Counted from the stretch's first letter, positions 1-10,072 are shown. The stretch: DNA of 64,000 nucleotides from Hyphomicrobiales bacterium (GCA_900472485.1 UCII01000002.1:310001-374000); one strand, 5' to 3'. Numbers and translations are program-made. The notes: generated by a model not told the origin, from the sequence alone.

Positions 1-2
1 AG

Positions 3-389
3 ATATTCGATCTCGACCCTTTGCGCGCGCGGGCCCTCGTCGACCAACTTCAGCCGGCACATGCCGCTTGCCGTTTCTCGGTCGGTCATGACCTTGCTGC
101 GGCGCTGGATGCAGCTGATGGTCTGGTTCATGCAACGCCGACCGGCATGGCCGCTCATCCCGGGTTGCCGCTCGACGCGCAACTTCTATCCGATCGTCTT
201 TGGGTCGCCGAAATCGTCTATTTCCCGATCGAGACCGAGTTGGTGAAATTCGCCCGGCAGACAGGGTGCCGTGTTCTCGACGGCGGCGGCATGGCGGTAT
301 TCCAGGCGGTGAAGGCGTTCGAACTGTTCACCGGCATCCGTCCGGCAGCTGAGCGTATGATGCGGCACTTCAATTCGCTGCGCGGCTAA
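3..389 (+). CDS. Shikimate dehydrogenase family protein, C-terminal part (5' truncated by window edge)
   Basis: The reading frame is open from the window edge, so the true start lies upstream and 128 C-terminal residues are visible. The segment begins in the strand after the nucleotide-binding loop (IFDLDP, the usual acidic position for the adenosine ribose). It continues with HATPTGM, which matches the family's conserved N-A-T-P-x-G-M turn, then a V-x-E-I-V-Y-x-P strand, and near the end the L-x-G-G-x-M-x-x-x-Q-A motif seen as DGGGMAVFQAVKAFELFTG. These features identify an NADP(H)- or NAD(H)-dependent shikimate/quinate dehydrogenase. It sits beside a sugar operon rather than the usual housekeeping neighbours of aroE, so a catabolic paralogue is possible. 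The N-terminal substrate-binding half is not visible. Confidence 0.85.
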   Translation: MFDLDPLRARALVDQLQPAHAACRFSVGHDLAAALDAADGLVHATPTGMAAHPGLPLDAQLLSDRLWVAEIVYFPIETELVKFARQTGCRVLDGGGMAVFQAVKAFELFTGIRPAAERMMRHFNSLRG

Positions 390-393
390 ACGT

Positions 394-421
394 CGGCGCC
401 GAAGTTGCATCCTCGGCGCCG
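394..421. terminator. Putative bidirectional hairpin between convergent genes
   Basis: Two copies of CGGCGCCG (394-401 and 414-421) can pair across a 12-nt loop, between the stop codons of the dehydrogenase (+) and the beta-galactosidase (-). No T-run follows on either strand, so intrinsic termination is uncertain. Confidence 0.4.
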
Positions 422-439
422 GAGACGTCACAGTTGGTA

Positions 440-2581
440 TCAGACTGATTGCTCGATCACCAATACGGCGTAGCCGGCGAGCTCGGTCGCACCTGATATG
501 GCTTTGCCGGTCAGCAGGTCGGTACCTGCAGGCAGATTGACGATCTTCGTTTCATGCTCGGTATTGAGCACGAACAGCAGCCTCCTGCCGCCACCCTCGC
601 GCAGTGACACTTCGACGCCATTAGGCAGATCCTGCACCAGCGGCGCGGCAACGCCGTTGCTGACGAGTACCTCGCGAATAACCTCCGCAAGCGGCGCGGT
701 AAGGTAGGTGCCGAGGTAGTAGACCTGGCCATTGCCATGCCGGCGGCGCGTCAGCATCGGCGTGCCTTCCAGGAAGCGGTCGGACCAGCGGCCGATGATC
801 TCGGTATCTGCGGTCGTTTCCAGCTTCTCGTAAAGGTGCCCGGCCTCGAGCTGACGATTGCCGATCGTATAGGCATATTTGCGTGAGGCCGAGGATGCCG
901 GCGGGCGCGGGGAGGGTTGGTGGTTGCCGATACCGCCCTCGCGGAAGCCGCTGAACAACCCATCCGCACTCGGGGCGGAGACAGGACCGAATTCATAGAC
1001 ATGCACGCCCGAAAGCTCCGAGAGCGCTTTGCCCGGTGCCTGGGTGCGGATGATATGATTGTTGTCGTCGCGGGTGCCTGTCATCGCCGACAGGATGAGC
1101 GTGCCGCCATCGGCGACAAACTTCTCCACTGCTGGCGACCACTCTTCCTTCCACATGACCCAATGGGGAACATAGAGCGCCTTGACGCGCGAGAGATCAT
1201 CTTCCGGATGGATGAAGCCGCAGGCGATACCGGCCTGATAGCAGGCCCGGTGCAGATGGGCGGCATCCTGCATCGGGCTTGGCAGGCCGATCGCATAGGT
1301 CTTGTAGGCTTCCTGATTGTCGAAATCCGCGCCGGCGATGGCAATATCCATGCGAACCGTGGTGCCGAGCAGCTTGTCCTCGATCTTGCGGATGTCGGAT
1401 GCGAATTGCTTGGCTTCCTCGTAACGGCGGCGTGGAACGTCATCGTGGTCGATAATGCCGTTCCAGTAGATTTCTGCGCCGAAATGCGCCGGCCGCCAAC
1501 GGAAAAACATCAGGCCGTCAGCGCCGCGCGAAACGGAAGTCATCGCCATGCGGCGCATCTCGCCGGGCTCCGGCACCGAGGAGGAAAAGCCTGGCTGGCT
1601 GCCGAGGCCGGAGGCCTGTTCCGGAACGATGAAATTGCCGGAATAGGCGCGGCATTGATCGAGATGGAAGGCCTGCGTGATCGCGTGACCGCCCCCGCGG
1701 CGCATCTCGTCATAGAGGAAGGGGTAGATATCGAAGCCGATGAAATCGAGATCCTGGCCGAACTGGCCGCGGAAATCGATGTCCGCGAGGTTGCCGAGAT
1801 TGTGGAAGATGAACCATGCCGGATTGGTCGCCCTCAAGATTTCCACCTGATCGTGCTGGAAGAGAGCCGTCGCGAAGGCGAGGAAGCGATGATAGTCCTG
1901 CACGTGTCCGGGGCTGGAGAAAGACGGGTTCATCGGCTTCGGGAAGACGATCTGGTCGAATGTCTGATAGGCCGTTGCCCAGAAATCGCCACCCCAGGCG
2001 AAGTTCAGGGCTCCGATCGTGCCGTATTTCGCGCGGCAGAACTTCTGGAATTCGATGAGCGCCGATGTCGAGTAGCTTTCGGAGGTCGTCGTGTTCAGCT
2101 CGTTATCCGTCTGCCAGCCGATGACATCAGGGTTATCCCGGTAATGCTCGGCCATGGCGCGGGTAACGCGCTGGCTGTGCAGGCGCAGCACCGGGCTCGT
2201 CGTATCGCAATGCTGGCGCGATCCATGGCTTGCCTGCCTGCCATTGGCATCGACGCGCAGGACTTCCGGATATCTTGCTGTCAGCCAGCGCGGCGGCGTT
2301 GCCGTCGGGGTGCAGAGAATGGTCTTAATGCCGTGCTTGGCCAGGCCGGCAATCGCCTTATCGAAGAGCGAGAAGTCGAAATGGTCTTCATGCGGCTCCA
2401 TGATATGCCATGCGAATTCCGCCATGCGAACCGTATTGAAACCGGCAGCGGCCATGCGTTCGGCATCGCGGTCCCAATAGCTCTCGTCGACATGTTCGGG
2501 ATAATGCGGCACACCGACCATGAAGCTGTCGAGATTGAGCGTCCGCCAGACAGAGAGCGGCTTTCTTTCCAAAACTTTCAT
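440..2581 (-). CDS. Beta-galactosidase, glycoside hydrolase family 42
   Basis: The product has 713 residues, the usual GH42 length. The N-terminal TIM barrel contains TDNELN, giving the acid/base Glu at about residue 161. The nucleophile Glu is probably residue 321 in VPEQASG, which is followed by the family's QPG. A trimerisation-type domain and a small C-terminal beta domain fit the remaining length. The ATG at 2581 was chosen because family similarity begins there; a longer open frame upstream would run through the preceding ATPase gene. It is the last gene of a minus-strand operon (binding protein, two permeases, ATPase, hydrolase) with a 16-nt gap to the ATPase. There is no signal peptide, so it should cleave imported galactosides in the cytoplasm. 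GH42 enzymes often act on galacto-oligosaccharides or plant galactan fragments rather than lactose; the true substrate is not readable. Confidence 0.93.
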   Translation of the reverse strand: MKVLERKPLSVWRTLNLDSFMVGVPHYPEHVDESYWDRDAERMAAAGFNTVRMAEFAWHIMEPHEDHFDFSLFDKAIAGLAKHGIKTILCTPTATPPRWLTARYPEVLRVDANGRQASHGSRQHCDTTSPVLRLHSQRVTRAMAEHYRDNPDVIGWQTDNELNTTTSESYSTSALIEFQKFCRAKYGTIGALNFAWGGDFWATAYQTFDQIVFPKPMNPSFSSPGHVQDYHRFLAFATALFQHDQVEILRATNPAWFIFHNLGNLADIDFRGQFGQDLDFIGFDIYPFLYDEMRRGGGHAITQAFHLDQCRAYSGNFIVPEQASGLGSQPGFSSSVPEPGEMRRMAMTSVSRGADGLMFFRWRPAHFGAEIYWNGIIDHDDVPRRRYEEAKQFASDIRKIEDKLLGTTVRMDIAIAGADFDNQEAYKTYAIGLPSPMQDAAHLHRACYQAGIACGFIHPEDDLSRVKALYVPHWVMWKEEWSPAVEKFVADGGTLILSAMTGTRDDNNHIIRTQAPGKALSELSGVHVYEFGPVSAPSADGLFSGFREGGIGNHQPSPRPPASSASRKYAYTIGNRQLEAGHLYEKLETTADTEIIGRWSDRFLEGTPMLTRRRHGNGQVYYLGTYLTAPLAEVIREVLVSNGVAAPLVQDLPNGVEVSLREGGGRRLLFVLNTEHETKIVNLPAGTDLLTGKAISGATELAGYAVLVIEQSV

Positions 2582-2597
2582 GAGGTCACAAGCTTTC

Positions 2598-3749
<1,152 letters not shown>

Positions 3750-3788
3750 GAGTGATACTCCAAATCTGTTCACGCGGTGCGGGACATG

Positions 3789-4640
3789 TCAGCCTTTGAC
3801 GGCGCCCATGGTCAGGCCCGCGATGAAATGCTTCTGCATCAGGAAGAACATCAGGACCGGCGGGACGGCGACGAACAAGGTTGCCGCCGCCACGATATTC
3901 CAGGCGGACGTCCACTCGCCTCTGAGATTGTTCAGGCCCGCCGTTACCGGTTTCACGACGTCGCTCTGTGTGAGCACGATTGCCCAGAAGTAATCGTTCC
4001 AGACGAAGGTGAAGATCAGGATCGCAAGGGCGGCGAGCGCCGGCCGCATCAGCGGTAGAACGACGTGGCGCATCGTCTGCCAGGGGGAGGCGCCTTCCGC
4101 GCGCGCCGCCTGGAACAACTCGTCCGGCAGAGCCGCGATGAAATTGCGCATGAACAGCGTCGCAAAGCCGGTCTGGAAGGCGACATGGAAGATGATCAGC
4201 GCGAAATAGGTGTCGTATAGGCCGACCGAAACCATGAGATCGCGCACCGGGATCATCATGATCTGCGCAGGCAGGAAGTTGCCGCCGACGAAGAGCGAGA
4301 AGAGCAGGGCATTGCCGCGAAAATTATAGCGGGCAAGCACATAGCCGGTCAGCGTCGAGAATACGAGGACCAGCAGCACCGAGGGCATGGTGATGATGAG
4401 ACTGTTGATGAAATAGCCCCACATGTTCGTTTGCTGGAAGACGGACTGGAAGTTCTCGACGAGATTGAAATGCTCGGGCCACGTCCAGTATTTGCCTGCC
4501 ATGATTTCATCGGCCGTCTTGGCCGCCGTCAGCATGACGGCAAAGAGCGGCAGCAGCCAGAGTATGAGGATCAGGCCGACGAAGGCGGCATAAAGGCCGC
4601 GAAGCGCGGGCTTTTCTTCGGGGATCGGGCGAGGATACAT
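3789..4640 (-). CDS. Sugar ABC transporter permease, MalG/LacG type
   Basis: The protein has 283 residues and about six hydrophobic segments, the first at roughly residues 15-37. The EAA loop that contacts the ATPase is present as an AARAEGAS...P sequence in the C-terminal half, and the protein ends in the KG typical of MalG-type subunits. The ATG at 4640 overlaps the stop of the upstream permease by one base, so translation is probably coupled. A longer frame reaching 5012 only shadows that neighbour. It pairs with the MalF-type permease to form the transmembrane channel. Confidence 0.93.
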   Translation of the reverse strand: MYPRPIPEEKPALRGLYAAFVGLILILWLLPLFAVMLTAAKTADEIMAGKYWTWPEHFNLVENFQSVFQQTNMWGYFINSLIITMPSVLLVLVFSTLTGYVLARYNFRGNALLFSLFVGGNFLPAQIMMIPVRDLMVSVGLYDTYFALIIFHVAFQTGFATLFMRNFIAALPDELFQAARAEGASPWQTMRHVVLPLMRPALAALAILIFTFVWNDYFWAIVLTQSDVVKPVTAGLNNLRGEWTSAWNIVAAATLFVAVPPVLMFFLMQKHFIAGLTMGAVKG

Positions 4641-5515
4641 CAGCGTGTCTCCCGTTCCATGCGCACCATGACGCGCAGATACCAGGTGATGAAAACGATC
4701 ATGATTGCAAAGAGGATGGTGGCGATCGCCGCGCCGTAGCCGAAGCGATAGGAGAAGATCGACTGCTCGTACATCTGGTAGGCCAACACCTCCGACGAGC
4801 CGAAGGGACCGCCCGATGTCATCACCGCGATCATGTCGAAGGATCGCAAGGCGCCGACAACGGTCACGGCAAGAGCGATGAAACCCACCTGGCGCAATTG
4901 CGGCAGAACGACGTGCCAGAGCATGTTCCAGCCGCGGGCGCCATCGACACGTCCGGCCCCGATGATATCGGAACTCAGATTGTTGAGGCCTGCAAGAAAG
5001 AGCACCATGCAAAATGCGATCTGCGGCCAGAGCGCGGCGGCGACCACGGCGAAAGTGACGAAATGCTCATCCGCGAGCAGGGCAGGCGCCGTCGCGCCGA
5101 AGAGATTGAAGATGAGGGCAAGAAGCCCGTAGTTCGGATCATAGACCCAGCCGAACACGACGCCGACCGTGACCGTCGCAAGCACGAGCGGGATGAAGAA
5201 AAGCGACTTCAAGATCCGCATGCCGGCGATCTGCTGGTTGACGAGCAGCGCCAGCGCCAGTCCAAGCGGCGGCGCCGCCATGAACATGACGAGCCAGATG
5301 ATGTTGTTCTTCAGCGAGACGTAGAATTGCGGATCGGCAAAGAGTTCGGAATAGTTTGCCAGTCCCACCCAGCTCTTCTGCCCGACGCCATCCCAATTGA
5401 AGAATGAAATCCAGATCGATTCCACCGAGGAAGCGATGATGATCGTTCCGAACAGGATGCATCCCGGCACGATGAAGAGGACAGGCGTCAGCCAGTTCCT
5501 GTGTTTTTTCCACAT
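4640..5515 (-). CDS. Sugar ABC transporter permease, MalF/LacF type
   Basis: The protein has 291 residues and six predicted membrane segments, with a short cytoplasmic N-terminus (MWKKHRNW) before the first helix. The EAA loop appears as GAGRVDGARG...LPQL. It is the first of the two permeases, 117 nt downstream of the binding-protein gene. That gap holds a strong stem-loop, as often seen where binding protein must be made in excess over permease. Confidence 0.93.
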   Translation of the reverse strand: MWKKHRNWLTPVLFIVPGCILFGTIIIASSVESIWISFFNWDGVGQKSWVGLANYSELFADPQFYVSLKNNIIWLVMFMAAPPLGLALALLVNQQIAGMRILKSLFFIPLVLATVTVGVVFGWVYDPNYGLLALIFNLFGATAPALLADEHFVTFAVVAAALWPQIAFCMVLFLAGLNNLSSDIIGAGRVDGARGWNMLWHVVLPQLRQVGFIALAVTVVGALRSFDMIAVMTSGGPFGSSEVLAYQMYEQSIFSYRFGYGAAIATILFAIMIVFITWYLRVMVRMERETR

Positions 5516-5576
5516 GGCTCAGACTTCTTGGTTCGATAATTCGAGGCACTTCGCAAGGTGCGGGCTTTTCAAGGCA

Positions 5577-5618
5577 GGCGCGGCGGGGTGAGGGCTTAAA
5601 GCCGATGCCCGCCGCGCC
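5577..5618 (-). other. Intercistronic stem-loop downstream of sugar binding-protein gene
   Basis: Perfect 11-bp inverted repeat (GGCGCGGCGGG at 5577-5587, complement at 5608-5618) between the binding-protein stop and the first permease start. No T-run follows in the direction of transcription. It more likely protects the upstream mRNA or partly attenuates readthrough than fully terminates. Confidence 0.6.
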
Positions 5619-5632
5619 TTGGTCGGGGAGGA

Positions 5633-6910
5633 CTATTTGAAAATGCGCGCGCGGGTCTTTTCGAGCCGCGCCAGGATTTGGTCGCGACGCTCGGGCTTGA
5701 CCGTGAACTCCTGGAAGCCCTTCATGCCGTCCTGCGCCATGTCCGGATCGGTGTCGCGGTCATAATATTGCGAAGTACCTTTCACGCCCTTGAGCGATTC
5801 CACGGCGATGTTGACCAAGGGGTCCTTGCTCGGCGGGCAATCGTTGCGCGGCGGAATGGTGCCTTCGGCTTCGAGGAATGCGCCGAGATTGTCAGGCTGG
5901 TAGAAGTAGGCGAGAAAATCGCGCGCACCTTGCCGGTTCTTCGCCTTGGCCGGGATGTGCACCGAGTTGACCGAGAAATCCTCATAGCGTTCGACGCCGG
6001 ATACGATTTCCGGGAAGGGGGCGAAGGCGATCTGGGCCTCGTCGCCTGCTGGGAAGGCGGACTTGATAAAGCCTCCGAGATCCATCATCGCCGCCTTCTT
6101 CTGTGCGAGAGCCGCGCCCGCCTGTTCCCAGCCGAAGGATGGGCCGCTTGCGGAAAAGAAATTGGCCTTGATGAGTTCTTCCCATTTGTCGAAGACCGTC
6201 TTCAGCATCGGGTCGGTATAGGGGATCTTGCCTTCCATGAGGGCGAGATGCTTGTCGAGACCGTTGATGCGCAGGTTCATGTGGTCGAACCAGCCTCCGG
6301 TCGGCCAGAGTTCCTTCGTACCCATGCTGATCGGTGTCATGCCGGCGGATTTCGCCGCTTCGCCGAATTTCAGGAATTCGTCCCAGTTCTTCGGCGCCGT
6401 CCAGCCCTTCTCGGCGAAAACGTCCTTGCGATAGAAAAGGCCCCAGAGAATGCCGCCGAGCGGCAGACCATACTGCTTGCCGTTGACGGTGACGGCCGTC
6501 ATCGTGGCGCCCAGCTTGTCGCTATAGCTTTCCCTCACGAACAGGTCGGAAATGTCGTCGAACAGTCCGCGATCGACGAAAGCCTTCATTCGATTGCCGG
6601 AGAACCAGAAGCAGATATCGGGGGCGCCCACGACGAGGTAGCTGCGGATAGCGGTCTTATGTGCCTCGTGATCCATATTGTTGATGGTGACTTTCGTCCC
6701 CGTCTTCTTGGTAAAATCAGCGGCGATGCGGTCAAGGACGGCCCGCTGTCCGGCATTGCCGATATCCGAAATGATCGTCACTTCGCCGCCATTGGCAATT
6801 GCCGGGCGATAAAGCGCCGTGGTCGCCAGGGCAGCGCCCGTGCCGATCATGAACTGGCGCCGAGACGCGTTGATTGCATTGATAAGTGAAAGTTCGTTCT
6901 TCGATGCCAT
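5633..6910 (-). CDS. Sugar ABC transporter substrate-binding protein (family 1), Tat-exported
   Basis: The product has 425 residues. The N-terminus carries SRRQFM, a twin-arginine signal, followed by a hydrophobic stretch and a likely cut near PAIANGG, so it is probably exported folded to the periplasm. The body is a type 1 extracellular solute-binding protein (the MalE/UgpB class), with GLPLGG and a W-x-x-F-x-x domain near residues 150-200. The ATG at 6910 follows a strong GGGAGGAAAAAG ribosome site; an ATG eight codons further up lacks one. It is the first gene of the operon ending in the GH42 hydrolase and is divergent from the ROK regulator. Ligand unknown; galactosides are inferred from the context. 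Confidence 0.92.
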   Translation of the reverse strand: MASKNELSLINAINASRRQFMIGTGAALATTALYRPAIANGGEVTIISDIGNAGQRAVLDRIAADFTKKTGTKVTINNMDHEAHKTAIRSYLVVGAPDICFWFSGNRMKAFVDRGLFDDISDLFVRESYSDKLGATMTAVTVNGKQYGLPLGGILWGLFYRKDVFAEKGWTAPKNWDEFLKFGEAAKSAGMTPISMGTKELWPTGGWFDHMNLRINGLDKHLALMEGKIPYTDPMLKTVFDKWEELIKANFFSASGPSFGWEQAGAALAQKKAAMMDLGGFIKSAFPAGDEAQIAFAPFPEIVSGVERYEDFSVNSVHIPAKAKNRQGARDFLAYFYQPDNLGAFLEAEGTIPPRNDCPPSKDPLVNIAVESLKGVKGTSQYYDRDTDPDMAQDGMKGFQEFTVKPERRDQILARLEKTRARIFK

Positions 6911-7078
6911 CTTTTTCCTCCCGAGGCACATCAATCCAGGCCCGCCTACAGATGCAGGCAGCCGCTAACCTTCAGAAATTACGCAATAAACCGGCAATTC
7001 TGCCTGTGCTGATACAAGCAGACATTCCTCCATTGCCATGTGCTATTGCATACCGTATCTTCCGAGAAGCGACAATAG

Positions 7079-7095
7079 TTAATTTACAAAATTAA
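7079..7095. promoter_or_regulatory. Putative ROK repressor operator
   Basis: Perfect inverted repeat TTAATTT-aca-AAATTAA immediately upstream of the ROK gene's ribosome site, in the divergent promoter region. NagC/XylR-class ROK repressors are known to bind AT-rich dyads with TT/AA arms. Its position fits autoregulation, and possibly control of the divergent sugar operon. Confidence 0.55.
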
Positions 7096-7108
7096 TTTAA
7101 GGATCTCC

Positions 7109-8254
7109 GTGCGCGGCAACCCTGGTACCTCCCGAGCCCTTAATCGGCGGCTCATTCTCAACCTGCTGCGAAGCCGTGGAGCGATGCCGCGTGCCGAAAT
7201 CGCCACGGTGACAGGCCTCAGCCCGGCGGCGGTGACTTTCGTCGTCACGGAACTGGTCGAGGAGAGACTCGTCGTCGAGGGAAAAGCTCAGACCGGCGCG
7301 ACCGGGCGGCGGCCCGTGCCCGTCGATATCAATTATGATGGGCACCTGGCTGTTGGCTTCAAGCTTCGCCACGACAGCATCGACTGTGTTCTGACCGACC
7401 TCGCCACGACGCCGATTGCCTCCTTCGATATGCCCGTGCCGAACACGTTGCCGGAAACGATGGTCGAGGCGATTGTGGCGGCGATCCCGAAGCTTCTTGC
7501 TGATGCCGGCCGCACCGGATCGCCGGTCATGGGGGTCGGCGTGTCCATCCCCGGCGAGGTGGATGCGGTCAAAGGCATCTGCGTTCAGAGCCCGCGCTTC
7601 GGCTGGCGGGATCTTGCTTTTCCCGAACTGCTGCGTGAGCGGGTCCATGTCCCGGTCTGGATCGACGACGACATCAGCGCCTTCACCGTCGCACAGCGGC
7701 TCTTCGGCGCAGGCCGCAATTATAGCAATTTCGCGACGATCGCCGTCGGTACCGGTGTCGGATCGTCGCTGGTCATGGGGGGGGAAATCTATCACGGAAG
7801 CCATGGCTTGGCCGGGAAGCTCGGCCACATCATCACGGTTCCCGGCGGACGGCTCTGCGAATGCGGCAGACGGGGTTGCCTTCAGGCTCATACAGCCGAG
7901 GCTGCCATGATCGAGGACTGGGGCCGACAAAGGGGCGCAAAGGCCAATCGCGACGAATTCGCAGCCGCAATCGACGGCGGCGATCCGGCGGCCCTCCAGG
8001 TCATGGCAGAGGCGGGGGAGCTGATCGGGCGCCATCTGGCTGATCTGGTGAACCTGTTCGATCCCGAGGTTCTTATCGCCGGCGGCGAAGCCATGCAGTT
8101 TGGTGAGGCGATCCTCGAGCCGATCCGCCGTTCGATGGCGAAATATGTCTTTTTGAATATGCCGGAATTACTTCCCGATTGGGTGCCGGGCTCCTGGGCG
8201 CGGGGGGCCGCAGCTCTGGCGACCCAGCATTTCTTTGACCTGGATGTTGAATGA
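7109..8254 (+). CDS. ROK family transcriptional repressor
   Basis: The product has 381 residues. An N-terminal winged helix-turn-helix (about 10-60, LNLLRSRGAMPRAEIA then TGLS) is fused to an actin-like ROK sugar-sensing domain. The latter carries the GVGVSIPGEVD phosphate-type motif, GTGVGSS, and the zinc site CECGRRGC with an upstream His. A GTG start at 7109 is used, with AAGGA 5 nt before it; no in-frame ATG is closer. It is divergently transcribed from the galactoside importer operon and is probably its repressor, with a sugar as inducer. ROK regulators typically sit beside the operon they control. Confidence 0.92.
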   Translation: MRGNPGTSRALNRRLILNLLRSRGAMPRAEIATVTGLSPAAVTFVVTELVEERLVVEGKAQTGATGRRPVPVDINYDGHLAVGFKLRHDSIDCVLTDLATTPIASFDMPVPNTLPETMVEAIVAAIPKLLADAGRTGSPVMGVGVSIPGEVDAVKGICVQSPRFGWRDLAFPELLRERVHVPVWIDDDISAFTVAQRLFGAGRNYSNFATIAVGTGVGSSLVMGGEIYHGSHGLAGKLGHIITVPGGRLCECGRRGCLQAHTAEAAMIEDWGRQRGAKANRDEFAAAIDGGDPAALQVMAEAGELIGRHLADLVNLFDPEVLIAGGEAMQFGEAILEPIRRSMAKYVFLNMPELLPDWVPGSWARGAAALATQHFFDLDVE

Positions 8255-8261
8255 TGCCGCT

Positions 8262-8286
8262 GCGCGCATGATCCACATATGCGCGC
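8262..8286 (+). terminator. Hairpin downstream of ROK gene
   Basis: GCGCGCAT (8262-8269) pairs with ATGCGCGC (8279-8286) across a 9-nt loop, 8 nt after the stop. The following bases are not T-rich, so it is a weak terminator candidate. Confidence 0.4.
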
Positions 8287-8389
8287 CGTGTCGCCGAGAA
8301 ACCACCTACCTGAGTTCAGGCTCCTTCCTCATCGGGAGTTCCTTTGGCGAACATGGCAGTCATCGCCCCTTCTGATTCCCACGGCAGCT

Positions 8390-9376
8390 TCAGGCATGCG
8401 CGCGCCGTAACTCCGTGGGAGATTGTCCGTAGAGCCGGCGAAAGAGCCTCGCAAAATGGGAGGCGCTGTCGAAGCCGACCTCCAGTGCGATTTCAATGAG
8501 TGGCGCCTCTGTCTGGAGAACCAGCTGCTTGGCCCGTTCCATGCGAATGCGGGTGTAGACGGCGCCGGGAGAGGTTTTCATTTCCTCGGTGAACAGACGT
8601 TCGAGCTGCCGCCGGGACAATCCGACCGATGCGGCAAGATCTTCGGTCGGCACCACGTCCTCGATATGGCTCTCCATGGTAATCAGCACGGCCTTGAGGC
8701 GTGGGTCCCGGCATTCGATTGCGAGTGGCTTACGCGGCTGAATATCCAGCCCGGATCGGGCGCGCTCGATCTGCAGCACTTCAAGCGCGTTTCGTTCGGC
8801 GTCACGGCTGATGTGCCGCCTGACAAGAAAGGCAGCCATATCGGCGGCGCTGCTTCCGCCAGCGCACGATCCGCGGCTCCGGTCGAGATTGAACAGGCGA
8901 TCGGAGCGAACGGGGTTTTCGGGGAATTGCTCGCGGTAGGCCTGGTAGTGCAGCCAGCTCACGCAGGTCTGGTGTGTTTTCATCAGGCCGAGGCGCGCCA
9001 GAATGAAGGTGCCGGTGCAAACGCCGATCAGCGGGATTTTTTGAGCCGCGGCTTTCTTCAGATAATCGGCGGTCTGATTGTCAATCGTGATGTCCGTGTT
9101 CAAAAGTCCACCGACGACGACAATGTAATGGAATTCCTTTGGGTCGATAAAGTCCGATGTCGGTGCGACCTGAACGCCGCAGCTGGAGGTGATGAAATGC
9201 CGGGTGCTACCCAATACCTGCCAATCGGCCAGCACCCTGCCCGATTTATCGGCTTCGTCGCTCGCCAATCTCAGCGTATCCACGAATAGAGCGAAGGCGG
9301 AAAGCGTAAATGATCGCGCGAGGATGAATCCGACCTTCAAGGGATCGTGCTTAGCTTCTTGTTTGACGGATTTCAT
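8390..9376 (-). CDS. GlxA-type transcriptional regulator (DJ-1/PfpI domain plus AraC helix-turn-helix)
   Basis: The product has 328 residues. The N-terminal half resembles the DJ-1/PfpI glutamine-amidotransferase-like fold, with the nucleophile-elbow cysteine in GVCTGTF. The C-terminal 100 residues are an AraC DNA-binding domain with two helix-turn-helix units (LAASVGLSRRQLERLF and IALEVGFDSASHFARLFRR). The ATG at 9376 was chosen because homology begins with DPLKVGFILA; the longer open frame upstream runs through a degenerate gene in another frame. GlxA-family members often control amino-acid or betaine catabolism. The gene lies 26 nt downstream of a proline-racemase-family remnant, which could be its former target. 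Confidence 0.9.
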   Translation of the reverse strand: MKSVKQEAKHDPLKVGFILARSFTLSAFALFVDTLRLASDEADKSGRVLADWQVLGSTRHFITSSCGVQVAPTSDFIDPKEFHYIVVVGGLLNTDITIDNQTADYLKKAAAQKIPLIGVCTGTFILARLGLMKTHQTCVSWLHYQAYREQFPENPVRSDRLFNLDRSRGSCAGGSSAADMAAFLVRRHISRDAERNALEVLQIERARSGLDIQPRKPLAIECRDPRLKAVLITMESHIEDVVPTEDLAASVGLSRRQLERLFTEEMKTSPGAVYTRIRMERAKQLVLQTEAPLIEIALEVGFDSASHFARLFRRLYGQSPTELRRAHA

Positions 9377-9402
9377 GCAATGCCTCGACGGACAGACCTC
9401 TT

Positions 9403-9569
9403 CTATTTGATCTGGAAACCATAGGCCAAAGGATCTCGATCGTCGACGAAGATCGTATGGCGGCCGATGATCCGCGCCCAGCCCCGACGCTGGGCCTGAT
9501 GTCGCGGAAATCTCCGATTTCAACGTCGGACTCGATATATGCTTGGAATACCGTGCCGATATCAGTGGC
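9403..9569 (-). pseudogene. C-terminal remnant of a proline racemase / hydroxyproline epimerase family gene, frameshifted
   Basis: On the minus strand, GTVFQAYIESDVEIGDFRDI is followed, after a shift of one frame, by GWARIIGRHTIFVDDRDPL and a TAG stop at 9403-9405. This matches the C-terminal layout of proline racemase, 4-hydroxyproline epimerase and 3-hydroxyproline dehydratase: a VGxxxA(I/V)xP segment, then G-x-A-x-I-x-G-x-H and a D-x-x-D-P-L...GF end. About 55 codons remain. A TGA lies just upstream in frame, and the catalytic cysteine regions are absent. The similarity was judged by eye, so the exact family member is open. Confidence 0.55.
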
Positions 9570-9926
9570 TCAGTGGTACCCCGTAAACTGGAGATAGGCC
9601 GCAAGGCTGACGGCGGAAAGCGCCACAATGGCAGCCGGGTGGGAAAGGCTCTTGCTGATGGCCGCGAGCAGCAGGCCGAGCAAGACGATGGCACTTCCCA
9701 GCAACAGTCCCCTATCGGCAAAGGACAATGCAAGGGCCGTCAGACTGACTGCCGCCGCGACCATCGTAACCGGCATCTGGTTTTGAAGACTGTCACCGCG
9801 GCTTGCGAAGGTCAGCAGAAACCTGTTCCAGCTCAAACCGAGGGAAATGCTCAAAAGTAGCGGCAGGAGAATGGACAGCATGAATATCGTCTCTTCCGAT
9901 GGATCGATCGTAGAGACGCAATTCAT
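9570..9926 (-). CDS. Possible small hydrophobic membrane protein
   Basis: The open frame gives 118 residues, or 103 from an inner ATG at 9881. It is rich in Leu, Ala and Ser, with three to four segments long enough to cross the membrane. Neither start has a good ribosome site; GGAAG lies too far upstream of 9881. No family is recognised. It abuts the proline-racemase remnant, so it may be a fragment left by the same rearrangement rather than an expressed gene. The remaining 146 bp up to the cyclo-ligase stop hold no visible gene. Confidence 0.35.
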   Translation of the reverse strand: MNCVSTIDPSEETIFMLSILLPLLLSISLGLSWNRFLLTFASRGDSLQNQMPVTMVAAAVSLTALALSFADRGLLLGSAIVLLGLLLAAISKSLSHPAAIVALSAVSLAAYLQFTGYH

Positions 9927-10072
9927 GTGCCAATAGGTGCAGGTGTTGATCCGGCCGGGTATATCGGAGCCCAGGCATGAACCGCTGCCCGTTTGTGCGG
10001 CGATCTGCCGCTCCGTTCAGCACCCCGGCGGAATCGGCAGGCTCGATGCCCGCCAGGAAAAGGGTATTGAGA

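Noticed and set aside
8390..9733. Long form of the GlxA-type regulator starting at 9733
   Set aside because: The extra 119 residues have no similarity and read across the racemase remnant in a different frame; the ATG at 9376 fits the family start.
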